Shown in pieces: positions 25,099 through 33,400 of a DNA stretch of 64,000 nt. The stretch is taken from the NCBI GenBank assembly GCA_027485575.1, contig JAIXQU010000115.1, positions 1-64,000 on the forward strand. The letters run 5' to 3'. Below the pieces are notes generated by a model. It made no database searches, was not told where the DNA came from, and was given only the letters and a program-made list of their open reading frames with translations. The translations under genes and the position numbers were made by a program. The number at the start of each line of letters is the position of its first letter. Position 1 is the stretch's first letter. The DNA is from Cytophagaceae bacterium (lineage in GTDB: Bacteria; Bacteroidota; Bacteroidia; Cytophagales; Flexibacteraceae).

Positions 25099-27296
25099 AG
25101 AAAATAGGCATCATACTTTTTTTTCTGATTAGCAGTCATTTGGGATGGTCTACCCATATTGTGGGAGGTGGATTTTCTTACAGGATTACTTCGGGGAACA
25201 ATTATATTTTTTCCCTCACCCTGTATTTTGATTTTATCAATGGAAACCTGGGCGCCAAAGACCGGAATGCCACTTGTTTTCTTTTTGCTAAATCAACCAA
25301 TGTTCTTATCGATTCTTTGGTTTTAAATTTAGTTGACAGCAGTAGATTTTTGCCATTTACCAACCCCAACTGTGCGGCGGGTAGTAACATCAGAACCCAG
25401 ATTTTTATTTATGAAAAGCCATACAATATGGACCCCTTTGAATTTAACGACCCCAATGGATATTATCTTGTTTGGGAGCGTTGCTGCAGAAACAACGGGA
25501 TATCCAATATTTTATCGCCTGGAGAAACCGGTCAAACTTTTTACATGGAATTTCCACCGGTTATAAAAAATGGGCAATCTTTTTTCAACAGTTCTCCTGG
25601 TTTTATTGACCTCAACTCAGACTATCCATGTGTCAATCAACCTTTTAAAATTTCATTTAAGGCCTTTGATCCCGATGGTGATTCTTTGGTCTATTCTTTA
25701 ATTGCCCCGATAAAAGGAAATTCTACATCTACCAGACCTTTGCGTGTATTGCCATTTCCGGCACCTTATGCCCTTGTCAACTGGAGACCTGGATATTCTG
25801 CAAATAACCCCTTACCGGGCAACCCGGGTTTGGTGGTTAATTCCTCAAATGGTTTGGTCACCTGCGTTGCTTCTCAGGTTGGGCTTTTTGTCTTTTCGGT
25901 ACTTTGCCAGGAATTCAGGAATGGACAGAAAATTGGTGAAATCAGGAGGGAAATGCAGCTCAACGTGAAAGATTGCCAACCCAACTCACCACCAACACTT
26001 GTTGTAAAAGATCCTGCCAGAAATCTCCTTTTAGATAAAAATGACACGCTGTATTTAAATTCAGGATCAACCCAGGGCTGCTATAAGCTCAAACTCACAG
26101 ATGCCCAGATAAACCAAGCTGTCAGATTCAGGGTTGAACGTTTGTCGCTGAATACACCTTTGGCGGTTCAAAAAGACACAACTGTAAAACTTCTTCAAAT
26201 TGGAGATTCTATTGCTGTAAGATTCTGTATTCCTGCATGTTCAAATGCAAACCCAACACAGCCATGGAAGATTCTCTTAATCGCCACCGACGATGGTTGC
26301 AGTCAGCCCCTTTCTGACAGCCTCAATTTGAACCTGGTAATAAAAAGAAAGCCAGTCATGCCCCCAACAATAAAAACGATTGATATCCTTGCTGATACCA
26401 TAACGGTAATACAAACAGAGATTTTCAGATTCAGGCTTGAAGCACTTCAAATAGAACCGGGAGACCTGTCGGTTTTTTCAACCCTGACAGATTCAAAAGG
26501 AGTAGCAATCTCTGTCCAAACCAATGGAATTACACTGCCGGCCGGTAACGGAACAAACCGTATAGAAACCAGTTTTAACTGGCCTGAAATATGCTTTTTA
26601 CCAGAGAATCAACCGCTAAAATTAATGAGCATAGCCCGTTCTACGGTTTGCGATTCTGTCAAATATGACACTGTATATCAATACATTCGTATCATCCCTA
26701 AAATACTGGAAGTTGGTATAACCTCTGATTATTCCGGCAAAAATCCGATTGAGGTTTTTGAAAACCGAAACATTAACTTTACTGTCAACGGCAAAGCTTC
26801 TGAAAACAGATTGGTAACCCTTTCTTCCAGTGGAACTCTGGTTGGAGTTCCAGGATTTTCATTTCCCGGAATCACAGCAAATGGTTCCGCGGTTTCTACT
26901 TTTTTGGTCAATACCAATTGTGAATCTCCCGGAGGCGATTTTGATGTTAAAATTATGAGTTCAAGTCTTTTTTGTGGTGTAAACTTTAAAGATTCACTTG
27001 AGTACAAAATCAGAATAAGAAAGTCTTCCGACAGTCTTGGGGTCATACCCAACCTGATTACAGCCAATGGAGACGAGTACAATGAGTCATTTAATATTCT
27101 GGACATTCTCCCGGAAGACAATTGCAAATTGACTTTCGATTTTATAGAAATATTTGACCGCTGGGGAAAAAGAATATTCTATTCCAAAGACCGGAAATTT
27201 GTGTGGAAACCAGAACAGAATTGGGAAGGGGTTTTTTTCTTTGCGCTTCATTTTAAGGAAAAAACCATTCGCGATTGGCTTACGGTAGTTCGTTAA
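25095..27296 (+). CDS. Secreted surface protein with T9SS type-B (gliding-associated) C-terminal domain
   Basis: A 733-residue exported protein. It has a signal peptide (to about residue 19), an N-terminal THIVGGGFSYR motif common to a group of Bacteroidota surface proteins, a cysteine-containing middle with beta-sandwich-like repeats, FDPDGDSLVYSL near 195-206, and a C-terminal gliding-motility-associated domain. The latter contains NLITANGDEYNESFNI and IFDRWGKRIFYS (CHU_C/TIGR04131 type). The start overlaps the murF-alr stop as ATGA. It is likely an adhesin or structural surface component; no enzymatic motif seen. Confidence 0.9.
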   Translation: MKKIGIILFFLISSHLGWSTHIVGGGFSYRITSGNNYIFSLTLYFDFINGNLGAKDRNATCFLFAKSTNVLIDSLVLNLVDSSRFLPFTNPNCAAGSNIRTQIFIYEKPYNMDPFEFNDPNGYYLVWERCCRNNGISNILSPGETGQTFYMEFPPVIKNGQSFFNSSPGFIDLNSDYPCVNQPFKISFKAFDPDGDSLVYSLIAPIKGNSTSTRPLRVLPFPAPYALVNWRPGYSANNPLPGNPGLVVNSSNGLVTCVASQVGLFVFSVLCQEFRNGQKIGEIRREMQLNVKDCQPNSPPTLVVKDPARNLLLDKNDTLYLNSGSTQGCYKLKLTDAQINQAVRFRVERLSLNTPLAVQKDTTVKLLQIGDSIAVRFCIPACSNANPTQPWKILLIATDDGCSQPLSDSLNLNLVIKRKPVMPPTIKTIDILADTITVIQTEIFRFRLEALQIEPGDLSVFSTLTDSKGVAISVQTNGITLPAGNGTNRIETSFNWPEICFLPENQPLKLMSIARSTVCDSVKYDTVYQYIRIIPKILEVGITSDYSGKNPIEVFENRNINFTVNGKASENRLVTLSSSGTLVGVPGFSFPGITANGSAVSTFLVNTNCESPGGDFDVKIMSSSLFCGVNFKDSLEYKIRIRKSSDSLGVIPNLITANGDEYNESFNILDILPEDNCKLTFDFIEIFDRWGKRIFYSKDRKFVWKPEQNWEGVFFFALHFKEKTIRDWLTVVR

Positions 27297-27331
27297 CCCG
27301 GAATTTCATTTGTTTTTTTACTTTTGAATTG

Positions 27332-27634
27332 ATGACAAAGCATAACAAAGGCTATTTATCAAAACTGGAAGACCTCGTGTCTGAAGGAGGATTTATGGTC
27401 CGATACGAAAGGGGAAATTTTAAATCTGGATATTGCATCCTGAAAGACACGAAAATGGTATTGGTAAACAACTTTTTGCCTGTAGAAGGAAGGATAAGTT
27501 GCCTGCTCGAACTTGCCGATATTTTGCCCCTGGACCTGGAAAAGCTTTCTGAAAAAAGCAAAAAAATCTGGATAGAATTGAAAAACGCAAAAACCGAACT
27601 TCCTGAAATCGAATTCGGAAAACAAGAAAAATAA
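27332..27634 (+). CDS. Small conserved Bacteroidota protein, unknown
   Basis: A 100-residue soluble protein that I recognise as a conserved hypothetical seen next to metallo-beta-lactamase genes in this phylum. Characteristic segments are VRYERGNFKSGYCILKD, VLVNNFLPVEGRI and a leucine-rich C-terminal helix. There is no signal peptide or membrane segment. I use ATG 27332 rather than a TTG at 27275 that would overlap the previous gene. It ends 4 bp before the MBL hydrolase start, so the pair is likely co-translated. Function unknown. Confidence 0.8.
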   Translation: MTKHNKGYLSKLEDLVSEGGFMVRYERGNFKSGYCILKDTKMVLVNNFLPVEGRISCLLELADILPLDLEKLSEKSKKIWIELKNAKTELPEIEFGKQEK

Positions 27635-27638
27635 AACC

Positions 27639-28403
27639 TTGAAAATTACATTTTTAGGAACCGGAACCTCACAGGGAATTCCCATGATAGGGTGCCAATG
27701 TGGAGCATGTAAATCTTTGGATTACAGAGACAAACGGTTTAGAGCGTCCATTCTGATTGAAACCAAAACCACAACCATTGCCGTAGATGCAGGACCTGAT
27801 TTCAGGCAACAAATGCTTCGGGCAGGTACCAAAAAAATGGATGCCCTTTTGGTTACCCACGAACACAAAGACCATGTGGCTGGCCTGGATGATTTGAGGG
27901 CCTTCAATTACATCCAGGAAAAATCGATGCCCATTTTTTCCCTTCAGCGGGTTTTGGACCACATAAAAGTTGAGTTTGCTTATGCCTTTGCCGAAAAGCG
28001 CTACCCGGGTGTACCTCAATTGGATTTGTTTCCAATAATAGAAAATCAAAAATTTGAAATTGGGGATATAGAAATAGAAACCATCCCCGTTATGCACGCA
28101 AAACTGCCCATTTTGGGATTTCGTTTTGGTGATTTTACCTACATCACGGATGCTAATTTTTTAAGCGAATCTGCCATCAACCAAATCAAGGGAAGTAAAG
28201 TTCTGGTTTTGAACGCCCTACAGAAAGAACCACATATCTCTCATTTCACCTTGGATCAGGCCGTAGAAATGGCTATAAAAATTGGAGTACCAAAGGTTTA
28301 TTTCACACACATGAGCCATAAACTTGGTCCACAAAAAGAAGTTGAAAAGGAGCTGCCAAATGGAATTCACTTTTCTTATGATGGGCTGGAGGTAAATCTT
28401 TAA
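27639..28403 (+). CDS. MBL-fold metallohydrolase (PhnP-like)
   Basis: A 254-residue metallo-beta-lactamase-fold hydrolase. It shows FLGTGTSQGIPMIGC with a Cys-x-Cys-x-x-Cys cluster (C19, C21, C24 by count) as in PhnP-type phosphodiesterases, the metal motif HEHKDH near 77-82, an HAKLP histidine, an aspartate in FTYITDANF and the C-terminal THMSHKLG. PhnP relatives cleave cyclic ribose phosphates, but this branch also includes nucleases and unassigned enzymes. Start is TTG 27639. Last gene of the murF-alr run of plus-strand genes. Confidence 0.88.
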   Translation: MKITFLGTGTSQGIPMIGCQCGACKSLDYRDKRFRASILIETKTTTIAVDAGPDFRQQMLRAGTKKMDALLVTHEHKDHVAGLDDLRAFNYIQEKSMPIFSLQRVLDHIKVEFAYAFAEKRYPGVPQLDLFPIIENQKFEIGDIEIETIPVMHAKLPILGFRFGDFTYITDANFLSESAINQIKGSKVLVLNALQKEPHISHFTLDQAVEMAIKIGVPKVYFTHMSHKLGPQKEVEKELPNGIHFSYDGLEVNL

Positions 28404-28449
28404 GGGTTTAATGGTAGTTTGAGAGACTCTAACCCAGTCGGAACATTTT

Positions 28450-29427
28450 TTATTTAATATCTGTCAACTTTTCCAGGGTTTTAAGCGGAACCTGAAGAAC
28501 GCTTCCCGACCCGATTCCTTTAGGGAAAGACAAGGTATCTGAAATGTCTTTCCATTTTTTAAAATCCCTTGTCGCCATCGCACCGATTTTCCTATTCCGA
28601 TACTTGTGAAAATAAACTACAAATTGGCTGTCTATTCGCGTGCCTGTAGGAGCTTCTGCCCATGTGCGCCGGCTTATCAAATTGGGTTTGATGGAATATC
28701 CATTGGTTAGGCTCCCGGATGTGCTCATTTTAATATTGTTCTGAATGTTCTTGCCCATCTGCGTTCCATCTTTATAAAACATCATAATCCGACCGCTATC
28801 TGTAGAAATGGAGGCATCAGAACAATTGAATCCAGCCTCAAAAAACAACTCGGTCGGTCCCCAGGACCTTAGATCTGAACTAAACTTACGGTAAATCCTG
28901 TTGTTGAATTTGAAACCCGATGGCAAGGAATCATTTTGTTTGTCAGAATCCTTAAATTTTCCCGGAACCGTGCTTGACCAAAATATCATAAACCGCTGCT
29001 CATCTGCATCATATAAAAGCTCTGGAGATTTGGCATTCAAGACCAATGAGTCATTTTCCATGACCGGAATTAATCTTTGGGCTGCCCAGTCTATTAGGTT
29101 TTTTGAATATGAATATCCGAGATCTTTCCTGCCTGGTCCAGTTGCCCAAACCAAATGATACATACCATCTGGTGTTTGCGATAAATGGGGATCCAGCATG
29201 ACATAATCGCCAATTCCGGGCTTGGCAAAGCTCTTTCCACCTTTGAGTAATTGCCACTTAAACCCATCTTCAGACCAGGCCAAATGAAGCCCCGATCCGC
29301 CATCTCCAAAATGGTATGCATAGATAAAAGGGTCCATTTTTTTCTTTTTTCCAGGTAGAATCCAAAAACCGGTCAGGATTAATATCAGGCAAATGAAAAT
29401 TGGGGTCTTACTATAATTTTTGGTCAT
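28450..29427 (-). CDS. GH43-like five-bladed beta-propeller glycosidase, membrane-anchored or exported
   Basis: A 325-residue protein with an N-terminal hydrophobic segment (residues 9-26) and a five-bladed propeller resembling glycoside hydrolase family 43. Acidic residues in family-typical surroundings are VMLDPHLSQTPDGMYHLVW, NAKSPELLYDADEQRFMIFW and TWAEAPTGTRID, plausible as base, pKa modulator and acid. It may act on arabinan- or xylan-like side chains outside the cytoplasm. No polysaccharide-utilisation genes (SusC/D) adjoin it. It converges with the MBL gene. Confidence 0.78.
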   Translation of the reverse strand: MTKNYSKTPIFICLILILTGFWILPGKKKKMDPFIYAYHFGDGGSGLHLAWSEDGFKWQLLKGGKSFAKPGIGDYVMLDPHLSQTPDGMYHLVWATGPGRKDLGYSYSKNLIDWAAQRLIPVMENDSLVLNAKSPELLYDADEQRFMIFWSSTVPGKFKDSDKQNDSLPSGFKFNNRIYRKFSSDLRSWGPTELFFEAGFNCSDASISTDSGRIMMFYKDGTQMGKNIQNNIKMSTSGSLTNGYSIKPNLISRRTWAEAPTGTRIDSQFVVYFHKYRNRKIGAMATRDFKKWKDISDTLSFPKGIGSGSVLQVPLKTLEKLTDIK

Positions 29428-29646
29428 TGTTATTTCAAAAAGTCATTGGAAAATACCAGGATTTATAGATATGTGAATTCGATTTTAATGGAAACTAAGT
29501 TAAAAACTCCCCTTTTAAAAATTGAAATTACCAAACTTGATGTTTCAAACAAAATGAAAAAAAAACTGATTTTAAACAATGTTTTTGTTTCCATAGTTAT
29601 TAATCTGGGTTTTATTTGTTTGTTTCATTGTGGTTTTTATACTAGA

Positions 29647-29682
29647 AAAAAGCTGCGCCAAAGGTGTAGCTTTTTCTTTTTC
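29647..29682 (+). terminator. Strong intrinsic terminator, bidirectional, with no gene to serve
   Basis: AAAAAGCTGCGCC pairs with GGTGTAGCTTTTT over all 13 positions (two G-T wobbles) around an AAA loop, and CTTTTTC follows. The opposite strand also ends in a T-run. No annotated gene ends here on either strand: both flanking genes point away. Confidence 0.7.
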
Positions 29683-29709
29683 AGGCTATTTAAATGGAAA
29701 ATTTAAAAC

Positions 29710-29741
29710 TTAAGCCACTAATTTTTTATCGGATGGCTTAA
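29710..29741. promoter_or_regulatory. Inverted repeat upstream of lptB
   Basis: TTAAGCCA and TGGCTTAA are perfect 8-bp arms separated by 16 bases, ending 37 bp before the lptB start and overlapping its likely promoter region. It could be a repressor site or an RNA hairpin in the leader. No binding protein can be named. Confidence 0.4.
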
Positions 29742-29778
29742 TATCCTTTGCTTTGCAATTATAATTCAATTTCCATTC

Positions 29779-30510
29779 ATGCGACTTCGGGCCGAAAATC
29801 TCTTCAAAAAATACAAAAGCCGATTGGTAGTGAATGATGTATCCGTTCATGTAGATCAAGGTGAAATCGTTGGGCTTTTGGGACCAAATGGCGCCGGGAA
29901 AACCACTTCATTTTATATGATTGTTGGTTTAATAAAACCAAATTCTGGTCAAATATTTCTTGATAACGAAGAAATTACAAACATCCCGATGTATAAAAGA
30001 GCCCAGAAGGGTGTTGGATATCTGGCCCAGGAAGCTTCCGTTTTCAGAACCCTGACGGTTGAGGAAAATATCCTTGGAGTTTTGGAGATGACCGATCTTT
30101 CAAGGTCACAGCAAATAGAAAAAATGGAGGGCTTGTTAGAGGAATTCAGCCTTACGCATGTACGGAAAAACCTGGGCAAAGTCCTTTCAGGGGGTGAGAG
30201 AAGAAGGACTGAAATCGCCAGGGCATTGGCTGTAAACCCAAGTTTTGTCCTTCTGGATGAGCCATTTGCGGGTGTAGATCCCATTGCCGTGGAAGAAATT
30301 CAAACCATCGTTTCCAAGTTGAAGAAAAAAAATATTGGCATTTTAATTACCGACCACAATGTGATTGAAACATTAAGCATCACCGATAGAGCCTATCTTC
30401 TTTTCGAAGGTAAAATATTAAAAAGCGGAACCCCGGAAGAACTTGCTGCCGACGAAACCGTTAGAAGGGTTTATCTCGGTAGAAATTTTGAACTGAAAAA
30501 GAAGTTTTAG
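29779..30510 (+). CDS. lptB: LPS export ABC transporter ATP-binding protein LptB
   Basis: A 243-residue ABC ATPase, powering extraction of lipopolysaccharide from the inner membrane with the LptFG permeases. Visible motifs: Walker A GPNGAGKT (35-42), the Q-loop YLAQEASVF, the signature LSGGE (136-140), Walker [13 protein letters not shown] and the switch histidine in TDHN. The short linker between blades and the sequence around [10 protein letters not shown] are LptB-like. lptA, lptC and lptFG are not adjacent. It converges on msrC with a 2-bp gap. Confidence 0.94.
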   Translation: MRLRAENLFKKYKSRLVVNDVSVHVDQGEIVGLLGPNGAGKTTSFYMIVGLIKPNSGQIFLDNEEITNIPMYKRAQKGVGYLAQEASVFRTLTVEENILGVLEMTDLSRSQQIEKMEGLLEEFSLTHVRKNLGKVLSGGERRRTEIARALAVNPSFVLLDEPFAGVDPIAVEEIQTIVSKLKKKNIGILITDHNVIETLSITDRAYLLFEGKILKSGTPEELAADETVRRVYLGRNFELKKKF

Positions 30511-30512
30511 GC

Positions 30513-31016
30513 TCAGGAAGCCATTTTCTGGCAAATTTTTTCCAACCATCTTTTATCTGTCAGGTCGAAGTCATTCACGATTGCACTATCAATATCAAGA
30601 ACAGCAATGATGGATGCGGCTGATTCCAAAGATTCCACAAAGCCTGTTTGCAAGCCAAAAACAGGAACAACAATCTCAGACCTTGAAAGTGCAGAACAGG
30701 CTATATGGCCAGGGAAAAGCTCCACATCGGGAACCAAAATCGTCTGACCCTCTTCCCAGGCTTTTCCACAAACTCCCTTTCCAAATGGAATTCGTGTACA
30801 TGCGATTGGCCCTTGAAAAGGCCCTAAAACCAAATCACTTTCTTTTACAAAATAAAAACCAACCCAATGAAAATCAAATACTTGTTTAATTGCGGCAACG
30901 GTGTTGGCCATATTGGCGATTAAATCATCCTCACCAGCCCAAAGTGCTTCCAATTGTGGAAAAAGAGATTCATATTTTTCTTCTTTTGTGCCTTTAGCAA
31001 GTATGATTTCTTCCAT
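30513..31016 (-). CDS. msrC: Free methionine-(R)-sulfoxide reductase (GAF domain)
   Basis: A 167-residue single GAF-domain enzyme of the fRMsr family, reducing free L-methionine-(R)-sulfoxide. The three cysteines used in catalysis and resolution are all present: C73 (IACTRI), C83 (GVCGKAW) and C107 (GHIACS). Other family landmarks are WVGFYF and the acidic LDIDS near the C-terminus. Cytoplasmic, no signal. Part of the oxidative-damage repair theme in this window, with the exported SOD and bacillithiol synthesis elsewhere. Confidence 0.94.
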   Translation of the reverse strand: MEEIILAKGTKEEKYESLFPQLEALWAGEDDLIANMANTVAAIKQVFDFHWVGFYFVKESDLVLGPFQGPIACTRIPFGKGVCGKAWEEGQTILVPDVELFPGHIACSALSRSEIVVPVFGLQTGFVESLESAASIIAVLDIDSAIVNDFDLTDKRWLEKICQKMAS

Positions 31017-31184
31017 GGAAACAATTAATGAAATTTAAAGAGATATGACTGAAAATATGGTCTTTAATTGAAATCAGATTGTCCTGATTCAGATTTATGA
31101 TTTCAAAAAGCATCGCGTGTAAAAATGCAAATAAAGAACCAAAACAAGGCCTTTTCAAATTAGGAGTTGATAAATTTCATTCGG

Positions 31185-31192
31185 TAACTTTG
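31185..31192 (+). promoter_or_regulatory. Probable -7 element for the LolC/E-like gene
   Basis: TAACTTTG is a full match to the Bacteroidota -7 box and lies 11 bases before the ATG at 31204. A TTTG box at the usual 19-base distance is missing (AGGA instead). If used, the transcript would be nearly leaderless. Confidence 0.38.
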
Positions 31193-31203
31193 CCACGATA
31201 AGC

Positions 31204-32421
31204 ATGGCAAAAACTTCCTTAGTTTCGTTTATTTCAAATCGGCTGGAATACCAGAGTGGAAACTCTTTTTCAGCTTCTGTAATTGGTATTGCCAAGATTT
31301 CTATTGCACTGGGAATTTCAATTTTAGTGACTTCACTTTTGATTTATGAAGGCTTCAGGGAGGAAATACAAAACAGGATTTTTTCGGTTTCCGGTCACAT
31401 TAGCCTTCGCCAGTTTTCTACAGGGACCTTGTATGAGGAAAAAGCACTTGAAAAAAATGCAGAATTCCTGGACAAACTGAAAAAACTGCCTGAGATAACC
31501 CATATCCAGTCTTTCGCCTACAAACCCGCTTTGATTGGAGCAGAAAATGAAGTTTCCGGCATTGTTTTAAAGGGCATTTCGAGCGACTTCAACTTTAAAA
31601 TTTTTGAACCCAACCTTATTCAAAAACCACGGAAAAAACAACCTGAAGAGGGTGAAATCTGGATAAGCCAAAAGCTGGCAAAAACTATGCAGCTGGCAAA
31701 AAATAAGGAGATTGTTTTATTTTTTATTCAGAATCCACCCAGGTACCGCAAGGTTAAAATTACTGCAATATTTCAAACAGGAATTGAGGATGTGGACGAC
31801 AATGTTGGCTTTGTATCTCAAAATTTATTACAGGAACTCAATGAATGGGGGCCAAATCAAGTGGGTGGCTTTGAGGTTTTTGTCAATGATTTCAAGCATA
31901 TGGATTTTTTTCTGGAAAATATCGGGAAAGAACTTCCTTATAACATTGGACTTGAAACCGTTACGCAGACGTATATCCAACTTTTTGATTGGTTGAATGT
32001 GATTGCCAGAAATGTGCTCATTATGTTCATTTTAATTTCCATTGTGGCTGGATTTAATCTGGCAGCTACATTGTTAATCATGGTTTTGGAAAGGAAGCAA
32101 ATGATTGGGGTGTTTAAATCTATGGGAGCTCAAAATAGCCTTATACGAAAGGTTTTTGTTAGAAATGGCATCAAAATAATGGTTCAAGGGATGCTGTTGG
32201 GAAATGGGATTGCACTTGCCATTTGCTTCCTGCAGGATACCTTTAAGATTGTAGACCTCAATCCTGAGAATTACTATCTAAACTCAGTGCCCATTTCATG
32301 GAATTGGCCTGGAATTTTAGGAATTAATATTGGCGTTCTGGCAATTACCTGGTTGGTGATTCTGATTCCTGTTCGGGTTGTCAATAAAATAAATCCTTCA
32401 GAGGCAATCCGCCAGGGCTAA
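31204..32421 (+). CDS. LolC/LolE-like ABC transporter permease
   Basis: A 405-residue inner-membrane permease of the MacB/FtsX superfamily, nearest in layout to LolC/LolE, which release lipoproteins for the outer membrane. It has an N-terminal membrane segment (about 27-47), a periplasmic domain of about 200 residues, and three C-terminal membrane segments around 270-390. The coupling helix region carries ERKQMIGVFKSMGAQ and the end has the PVRVVNKINPSEAIR signature. No LolD ATPase or second permease is adjacent, so it probably works as a homodimer with an ATPase encoded elsewhere. Confidence 0.9.
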   Translation: MAKTSLVSFISNRLEYQSGNSFSASVIGIAKISIALGISILVTSLLIYEGFREEIQNRIFSVSGHISLRQFSTGTLYEEKALEKNAEFLDKLKKLPEITHIQSFAYKPALIGAENEVSGIVLKGISSDFNFKIFEPNLIQKPRKKQPEEGEIWISQKLAKTMQLAKNKEIVLFFIQNPPRYRKVKITAIFQTGIEDVDDNVGFVSQNLLQELNEWGPNQVGGFEVFVNDFKHMDFFLENIGKELPYNIGLETVTQTYIQLFDWLNVIARNVLIMFILISIVAGFNLAATLLIMVLERKQMIGVFKSMGAQNSLIRKVFVRNGIKIMVQGMLLGNGIALAICFLQDTFKIVDLNPENYYLNSVPISWNWPGILGINIGVLAITWLVILIPVRVVNKINPSEAIRQG

Positions 32422-32524
32422 ATTTTAGCTTGCTGCCTAAATATCATCACCAAACGGCAGTTCCTTCTACCACCGATACTTGAATCAGTAGCGGCATTTC
32501 ACTATAACTTTCTATAAAAGTGAT

Positions 32525-32655
32525 TAATCCCGGATTTGTCGCTGGGACCTCGTTATGAGCAACTAACCCAGACCGCAGCGCTATGCGGGGTTAGCCGCGG
32601 AATACCGGCCTGTTGGCAGACTAGGATTTCCTAATGGAAATTCCGGGATAAATTA
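32525..32655 (+). repeat. Intergenic repeat element, copy B
   Basis: It begins TAATCCCGGATTTGTCGCTGG and CTCGTTATGAG and ends GATTTCCTAATGGAAATT then CCGGGATAAATTA. These are the same blocks in the same order as copy A at 91-250 (opposite strand). Outer ends form an imperfect inverted repeat around ATCCCGGAATTT. The interior carries its own hairpin, with CTAACCC and CGCA arms meeting TGCG and GGGTTAG, unlike the interior of copy A. No frame inside. Confidence 0.55.
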
Positions 32656-32703
32656 CCAGAGAAATGGGGTTTGATATTCAAGACAGATTGAAGATTACTT
32701 CAC

Positions 32704-32736
32704 AAAAAAAGCCTCTGTTTTTGACAAGGGCTTTTT
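32704..32736. terminator. Bidirectional terminator between lolE-like gene and yceI
   Basis: AAAAAGCC pairs with GGCTTTTT, extended inward with a bulge by T-A and TGT/ACA pairs. T-runs flank it on both strands, so it can end both convergent transcripts. Confidence 0.62.
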
Positions 32737-32772
32737 AATAAATGGTTAAACCGTTTTTTATGAACTTTTTAA

Positions 32773-33375
32773 TTATTCGCCAGCCTCAAGATTCAAATCA
32801 ATTACGAAATCATCATAAATTAATTTATCGCCAAGACCTTCGAAAAATTTACCAGAGCGAAATTTGATGTCAAACTTGGTTCTATCAACGGTAATTTTTG
32901 CGGTAGCTTTCACGCCTTTTGGGCTTGTGGTGATAGTAGCCGGAAAAGTAACTTCATTGGTAATGCCTTTGATGGTCAATTTACCGGTTACATCATATTC
33001 GTTTCCTTTTGCAGGAACTACTTTTTGAATTTCAAAATGTGCTGTTTTGTGCTTGTCAATTGAGAAAAATTCTTCAGAACGTAAGTGGCCCAAAAAGTTT
33101 CCATTGGTTTCTTTGTCTGTAATATCTGTACAAGCCAAAGAGTTCATATCGATATCGAATGCACCACCAGTCACCATTTTGCCATTTGATTCCAAAGAAC
33201 CGCTGGCTAATTTTAGTGTACCATCATGTTTTCCAGTTACTTTGCTTGCAACCCACTTTAAAGTTGATTTTGCAACGTTCACTTTAAATCCACCACTCAC
33301 TTTACCAGTGAAAGCTGAACCTACCAGCAATGAACCTACCAGGGCCATTGCTGCAAGAGATTTGAATTTTGTCAT
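32773..33375 (-). CDS. YceI-family periplasmic protein
   Basis: A 200-residue YceI-family lipocalin-like barrel; relatives bind isoprenoid quinones or other amphiphiles in the periplasm. ATG 33375 gives a signal peptide of about 22 residues (MTKFKSLAAMALVGSLLVG). A frame extension to 33444 would run into the SDR gene and destroy the signal peptide. Family segments include STLKWVASKVTGKHDGTL, LRSEEFF near the middle and GKLTIKGIT. It follows the SDR gene by 25 bp and is probably co-transcribed with it. Confidence 0.92.
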   Translation of the reverse strand: MTKFKSLAAMALVGSLLVGSAFTGKVSGGFKVNVAKSTLKWVASKVTGKHDGTLKLASGSLESNGKMVTGGAFDIDMNSLACTDITDKETNGNFLGHLRSEEFFSIDKHKTAHFEIQKVVPAKGNEYDVTGKLTIKGITNEVTFPATITTSPKGVKATAKITVDRTKFDIKFRSGKFFEGLGDKLIYDDFVIDLNLEAGE

Positions 33376-33400
33376 TTTCTGTTTTGTATATTGTTGAATA

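Larger units (their letters stand above)
29428..29778. other. Divergent intergenic region with orphan structures
   Basis: 351 bp lie between the GH43-like gene (minus) and lptB (plus). It contains a poor 86-codon plus frame (29446-29706) that runs through a terminator hairpin, a strong terminator at 29647-29682, an 8-bp inverted repeat at 29710-29741, and a loose -7 element (TATCCTTTG, about 29742-29750) ahead of lptB. The frame is not believable as a gene, but the terminator implies that something is transcribed here. Confidence 0.55.
32422..32772. other. Convergent intergenic region with repeat and terminator
   Basis: 351 bp lie between the LolC/E-like gene (plus) and yceI (minus). The left 100 bp show nothing recognisable. 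The middle is repeat copy B (32525-32655) and the right part holds a bidirectional terminator (32704-32736). No coding frame is supported. Confidence 0.6.

Noticed and set aside
29446-29706. 86-codon plus-strand frame in the lptB upstream region
   Set aside because: Reads through a perfect terminator hairpin and is dominated by Phe, Lys and Leu from AT-rich DNA.
32525-32655. Possible integron attC site
   Set aside because: Hairpin with GTTA-like arms suggested it, but the required paired R and L core boxes (RYYYAAC/GTTRRRY) are not properly placed and there is no integrase nearby.
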